8,823 bases of DNA from the NCBI GenBank assembly GCA_050743625.1, contig JBOGED010000023.1, forward strand, positions 1 to 8,823. The letters run 5' to 3'. This stretch comes from JBOGED01 sp050743625 (lineage in GTDB: Bacteria > Actinomycetota > Nitriliruptoria > Euzebyales > Egibacteraceae). The notes below the pieces were generated by a model, which had not been told where the DNA came from, ran no database searches, and worked only from the letters and a program-made list of their open reading frames with translations. A program made the translations under genes and the position numbers. Below are positions 5,974 through 8,823 of this stretch, one piece after another. Position 1 is the first letter of the stretch, and each line of letters opens with the position of its first letter.

Positions 5974-6702
5974 CTACACCGCGCCCATTCCCGATCTCCC
6001 TGTCGCGATCCTCGCGTCGAGCGCCGCCGATGCCGCGCGGTCCCGTAACCCGCGCGGCACGACAGCGAGCTGGAGCCGGCTAAGCCCGAACTCGGTGAGG
6101 AGCGCGAGCGCGGCGACGAGCAGCGCGCCAGCGACGACCTCCGCGTCGTTCAGCTGCGTGAACCCGTCGAAGATGTACCTGCCCAGCCCTCCTGCGGCGA
6201 TGAACGCGGCCAAGGTCGTCGTGGCGACGACCTGCACGACGGAGGTGCGGACGCCGGCCATGACCAGCGGCATCGCCACGGGGATCTCGACCCGGGTGAG
6301 CACCTGCCACCCGGTCATCCCCATGCCCTCCGCGGACTCTCGCACCTCGGGGTCGACTGAGCGGACGCCGACGTAGCTGTTTGTCACGATGGGCGGGAGC
6401 CCCAGGGCGGTCAGCGCCACGAAGATCGGGATGTACCCGAACCCCGCCAGCGCGAACGCGAGCACGAGGATCCCGAACGACGGGATCGCGCGACCGAAGT
6501 TGGAGATGTTCACCGCGATCTCGCCGCCCTTGTTCGTATGGCCGACGAGCAACCCGATCGGAAGCCCGATCGCCACCGCGGCGAGCGCGGCGAACAGCGA
6601 GTACCACACGTGCTCGAACACCCGAGTGGGGATGCCGTCGCTGCCCTGCCAGTGCATCGGGTCGGTGAACCAGCCGGCGAGCTGCCCCAGGAACTCGATC
6701 AC
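5974..6702 (-). CDS. opuCD: Quaternary-amine ABC transporter permease (second of two)
   Basis: 242 residues if started at GTG 6702. That start gives a 4-base GTGA overlap with the preceding permease and has GGGGGA just upstream, the same arrangement as the upstream joint. A GTG at 6720 in the same frame would add six residues and has a poorer ribosome site. The protein has five or so hydrophobic segments (about 33-54, 75-110 as a pair, 140-170, 187-205). Between them is the EAA coupling loop VRESAEGMGMTGWQVLTRVEI, which docks on the ATPase, followed by IPVAMPLVMAGVRTSVVQVVATTTLAAFIAAGGLG, typical of ProW/OpuCB/OpuCD. A polar C-terminal tail of about 25 residues follows. It forms the membrane channel together with the other permease. 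Confidence 0.92.
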   Translation of the reverse strand: MIEFLGQLAGWFTDPMHWQGSDGIPTRVFEHVWYSLFAALAAVAIGLPIGLLVGHTNKGGEIAVNISNFGRAIPSFGILVLAFALAGFGYIPIFVALTALGLPPIVTNSYVGVRSVDPEVRESAEGMGMTGWQVLTRVEIPVAMPLVMAGVRTSVVQVVATTTLAAFIAAGGLGRYIFDGFTQLNDAEVVAGALLVAALALLTEFGLSRLQLAVVPRGLRDRAASAALDARIATGRSGMGAV

Positions 6703-7370
6703 GCGGTCCCCCGTGTCCACGGCGTCAACGCTCGCTGGATCGACAGCAACAGGAGATCAGCGCCAACGGCGAGCGCGACGGAGAGAACAATACCCACAAT
6801 CGTGACGGTCGCGAAGTTTCTGAGGAACCCGTCGATGAAGAACTGCCCATACCCTCCTTGCCCGATGACGGCGGTGATGGTGACGAGCCCGATCGTGGTG
6901 ACCGTGGCGATCCTCAAGCCCGCGATGATCACGGGCAGGGCGAGCGGCAGCTCGACCCTGAAGAGCTGCGCGGTCCTGCGATAGCCCATGGCCTCGGCGG
7001 CCTCGCGGATGTCCGCGGGGACGCTGCGCAGGCCCTCGACGGTGTTCCGCAGCAGGATCAGCACGGTGTAGATCGTGAGCACGATCAGGGCGGTCGTGCG
7101 GGTCAGGATCCCCGTGAACGGGCCGAGCAGCGGGAAGAGCGCGATCGACGGGATCGTGAACAGCACGCCGCCGACCCCGAGCAGCGGGCCATAGAGCCGG
7201 GGATAGCGGATCGCGGCCAGCGCCAGGGGGAACGCGACCACGAGCCCGAGCAGGACCGGCAGCGCGGTGAGCACCAGGTGCTGCTGGGTCCGCAGCCAGA
7301 TCTCGTCGCCGTTGCGGGCGATCCAGTCCCAGCGGATCAGGGGCGCGGCGAGGACCGCGACCGGCGTCAC
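6699..7370 (-). CDS. opuCB: Quaternary-amine ABC transporter permease (first of two)
   Basis: 223 residues from GTG 7370, which overlaps the ATPase stop as GTGA; AGGAGAT inside the end of the ATPase gene serves as ribosome site. Hydrophobic segments lie at about 32-54, 60-84, 92-112, 142-170 and 187-210. The EAA loop is at about 119-150 (ADIREAAEAMGYRRTAQLFR), followed by the conserved family sequence TVTTIGLVTITAVIGQGGYG. This is the family that also contains OpuCB, OpuCD and YehW/YehY. Two different permeases encoded side by side indicate a heterodimeric channel, as in OpuC, rather than the ProW homodimer. Confidence 0.92.
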   Translation of the reverse strand: MTPVAVLAAPLIRWDWIARNGDEIWLRTQQHLVLTALPVLLGLVVAFPLALAAIRYPRLYGPLLGVGGVLFTIPSIALFPLLGPFTGILTRTTALIVLTIYTVLILLRNTVEGLRSVPADIREAAEAMGYRRTAQLFRVELPLALPVIIAGLRIATVTTIGLVTITAVIGQGGYGQFFIDGFLRNFATVTIVGIVLSVALAVGADLLLLSIQRALTPWTRGTA

Positions 7371-8461
7371 AGGATCTCCTTGGAGATCAGCTCTTGGGTG
7401 AGGATGCCCTGGTATCGACCATCATCGTCGACGCGTACGGCGACGCCGGTGCGGGAGGTGACCATCGCGTTCAGGGCCGTGCGGAGCGAATCGGTCGCGC
7501 GGACCTGAAGCGCGAACGGGTGGAGGACCGACTCGCCGACCGTGGCCTCCAGCTCGTGCAGCGAGACCCACCCGCGAAGGTGTCCATTGCCTTCGATCCC
7601 GTCGACGACCACGGCCCAATCCGTGCCGAACGAGCGCGCGACGCGGGCGGCTTGCTCCGCGGTGTCGTCCGGGGAGACGACCGGGCCCGGCTCGGCGGTG
7701 ACCTCGGAAACAGGGATCAGCGCGAGACGCTTCAAGCCACGCTCGGCACCGAGGAAAGACGCGACGAAGTCGTTGACGGGGTCGGCGAGGAGCTCTCGCG
7801 GCGGCCCGTACTGCTGCAGGCGGCCGCCCTGGGCGAGAATCGCGATGCGGTCGCCCATCAGGATCGCCTCGTCGATGTCGTGGGTGACGAACACGATGGT
7901 CTTGCGCACCTCGCGCTGCAGGCGCAGGAACTCCTCCTGCAGCCTCGCTCGGACGATCGGGTCGACGGCGCCGAACGGTTCGTCCATCAGCATGACCGGA
8001 GGGTCGACGGCGAGCGCCCGCGCGACGCCGACGCGTTGCCGTTGACCGCCGGACAGCTGGTGGGGATAGCGCTCGGCCGCTTGCGGGGGCAGGCCGACCA
8101 GGTCCATTAGCTCGGAGACCCGCTCCCGCATCCGCCGCTTGTCCCAGCCGAGAAGGCGAGGCACGGTCGCGATGTTGTCCGCGATCGTGCGGTGTGGGAA
8201 GAGGCCGATCTGCTGGATGACGTAGCCGATCCCCCGCCGGAGCGTTGCGGGATCTTGGGCCATCACGTCCTTGCCGTTCACCCTGACCGTGCCACTGGTC
8301 GGCTCGACCATGCGGTTGACCATCCGCATGGTCGTGGTCTTCCCGCATCCCGACGGACCGACCAAGACGACGACCTCGCCCTCGGGAATCTCTAGCTGTA
8401 ACTCGTCCACCGCCACGGTCCCGTCGGGGAACCGTTTCGTCACCGCGTCAAAGCTGATCAA
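7367..8461 (-). CDS. opuCA: Quaternary-amine ABC transporter ATP-binding protein with tandem CBS domains
   Basis: 364 residues from TTG 8461 (MISFDAVTKRFPDGT), the start that matches the family. The reading frame stays open upstream to 8701 but that part runs antisense through the divergent lyase gene and is not credible. GGGGCGG lies just before the TTG. Motifs: Walker A GPSGCGKTT (35-43), Q-loop VIQQIGLFPH (81-90), signature LSGGQRQR (136-143), Walker B VMLMDEP (156-162), H-loop His194. After the ATPase domain, two CBS modules follow at about 248-305 and 306-364 (FALQVRATDSLRTALNAM, TGVAVRVDDDGRYQGILTQE). In OpuA/OpuC, CBS domains gate transport in response to ionic strength or cyclic di-AMP; that role here is inferred. 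First gene of a four-gene operon. Confidence 0.94.
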   Translation of the reverse strand: MISFDAVTKRFPDGTVAVDELQLEIPEGEVVVLVGPSGCGKTTTMRMVNRMVEPTSGTVRVNGKDVMAQDPATLRRGIGYVIQQIGLFPHRTIADNIATVPRLLGWDKRRMRERVSELMDLVGLPPQAAERYPHQLSGGQRQRVGVARALAVDPPVMLMDEPFGAVDPIVRARLQEEFLRLQREVRKTIVFVTHDIDEAILMGDRIAILAQGGRLQQYGPPRELLADPVNDFVASFLGAERGLKRLALIPVSEVTAEPGPVVSPDDTAEQAARVARSFGTDWAVVVDGIEGNGHLRGWVSLHELEATVGESVLHPFALQVRATDSLRTALNAMVTSRTGVAVRVDDDGRYQGILTQELISKEIL

Positions 8462-8497
8462 CTGCCGCCCCTGTGTCCGCAGCTCCGAGTGAAGCAG

Positions 8498-8520
8498 TAG
8501 GATCGTTCCCCTGTCAACAG
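8498..8520. promoter_or_regulatory. Divergent promoter candidates between importer and lyase genes
   Basis: On the minus strand, 8517-8512 reads TTGACA, a perfect -35 consensus, but the best -10 at 18 bases spacing (TTCACT) is poor. On the plus strand, TAGGAT at 8498-8503 fits the actinobacterial TAnnnT -10 and would leave a leader of about 28 bases for the lyase. CTGT-CA-ACAG (8511-8520) is a short imperfect palindrome that overlaps the -35. The whole 8462-8537 gap contains nothing else recognisable. Confidence 0.3.
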
Positions 8521-8537
8521 GATTGGCTCCCACGAGT

Positions 8538-8823
8538 GTGATCCGTGGTCCCGGCGATCTCACCGTAGAAGCGGTAGAACGGATCGCTTTCCACCGCGGT
8601 CGCGTCACGTTGCACCCCACGGCGCTCTCGCGGGTGGCGCGGGGGCGGGAGGTCCTGCGGGCGTTGGTCTCCGACGGCGCCCGTGTGTACGGCCTCAACA
8701 CGGGTACGGGATTCCACTGCTCGACCGACCTTGAGGTACGAGACGAGGCCGCTCACGCGGCGCGGCAGCGCGCGCTGCTGCTCGGTCGTGCCGTCGGCGG
8801 CCCGCCCTACCCGCCGGCCGGGG
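8538..8823 (+). CDS. Aromatic amino acid (histidine-type) ammonia-lyase, 5' part only
   Basis: The frame runs open from GTG 8538 through the window end (95 codons seen of about 500). The translation begins VIRGPGDLTVEAVERIA, as in HutH starts (LGPGPLTLDDVVAVAR), continues VTLHPTALSRVARGREVLRALV, and reaches VYGLNTGTG at 50-58. Tyr51 aligns with the catalytic Tyr of the VYGVNTGFG motif. QRALLLGRAVGGPPYP (77-92) matches LQRNLIRSHAxGVGxPLP. The family normally removes ammonia from His, Phe or Tyr using an MIO cofactor made from Ala-Ser-Gly; that motif lies beyond the window, so activity and substrate are open. Departures from HutH are Thr57 for Phe in NTGFG and FHCSTDLEV in place of KLASVRI. No ATG is available; TTG 8523 is an alternative start. 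Transcribed divergently from the importer. Confidence 0.82.
   Translation, partial: MIRGPGDLTVEAVERIAFHRGRVTLHPTALSRVARGREVLRALVSDGARVYGLNTGTGFHCSTDLEVRDEAAHAARQRALLLGRAVGGPPYPPAG

Noticed and set aside
8462..8701. N-terminal extension of the ATPase to an ATG at 8701
   Set aside because: The extra 80 residues are Arg/Thr/Ser-rich, unlike any ABC ATPase, and run antisense through the lyase gene; TTG 8461 gives the family start.

Overview
The window is high-GC, densely packed bacterial chromosome, most likely from an Actinomycetota-type organism. The metal regulator at 2607-3269 matches the actinobacterial IdeR/DtxR type, and GTG/TTG starts and overlapping genes are common. One point against a typical Mycobacterium or Streptomyces is that prfB carries the programmed +1 frameshift site, which to my knowledge those genera lack. 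A deep-branching actinobacterial lineage is therefore an inference. There is no sign of a mobile element, CRISPR array, tRNA or rRNA.

Left block (minus strand, reading from 2500 down to 30): prfB (peptide release factor 2, with its frameshift near codon 24) is followed after 2 bases by a short transketolase N-terminal-like gene. That gene overlaps a transketolase C-terminal-like gene by 4 bases. The three look like one transcription unit. Both transketolase-like halves keep the fold signatures but have lost the residues that bind or activate thiamine diphosphate, so they look like a conserved pseudo-transketolase pair.

Middle block (plus strand, 2607-4952): an iron-dependent DtxR/IdeR repressor, divergent from prfB across a 106-base region holding a perfect 13-base palindrome and overlapping -10-like hexamers; then a Nudix hydrolase; then a stand-alone MetE-like (cobalamin-independent methionine synthase C-terminal) protein with all four zinc ligands. 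The Nudix and MetE-like genes follow the regulator in the same direction with short gaps but have no obvious joint pathway.

Right block (minus strand, 8461 down to 5006): a complete four-gene OpuC/ProU-type quaternary-amine ABC importer in the order ATPase with two CBS domains, permease, permease, lipoprotein binding protein. Its first two joints are 4-base GTGA stop/start overlaps. Diverging from it across 76 bases is the 5' end of an aromatic amino acid (histidine-type) ammonia-lyase gene that runs off the window at 8823. The pairing suggests, but does not prove, uptake and breakdown of histidine or a histidine betaine rather than simple osmoprotection.
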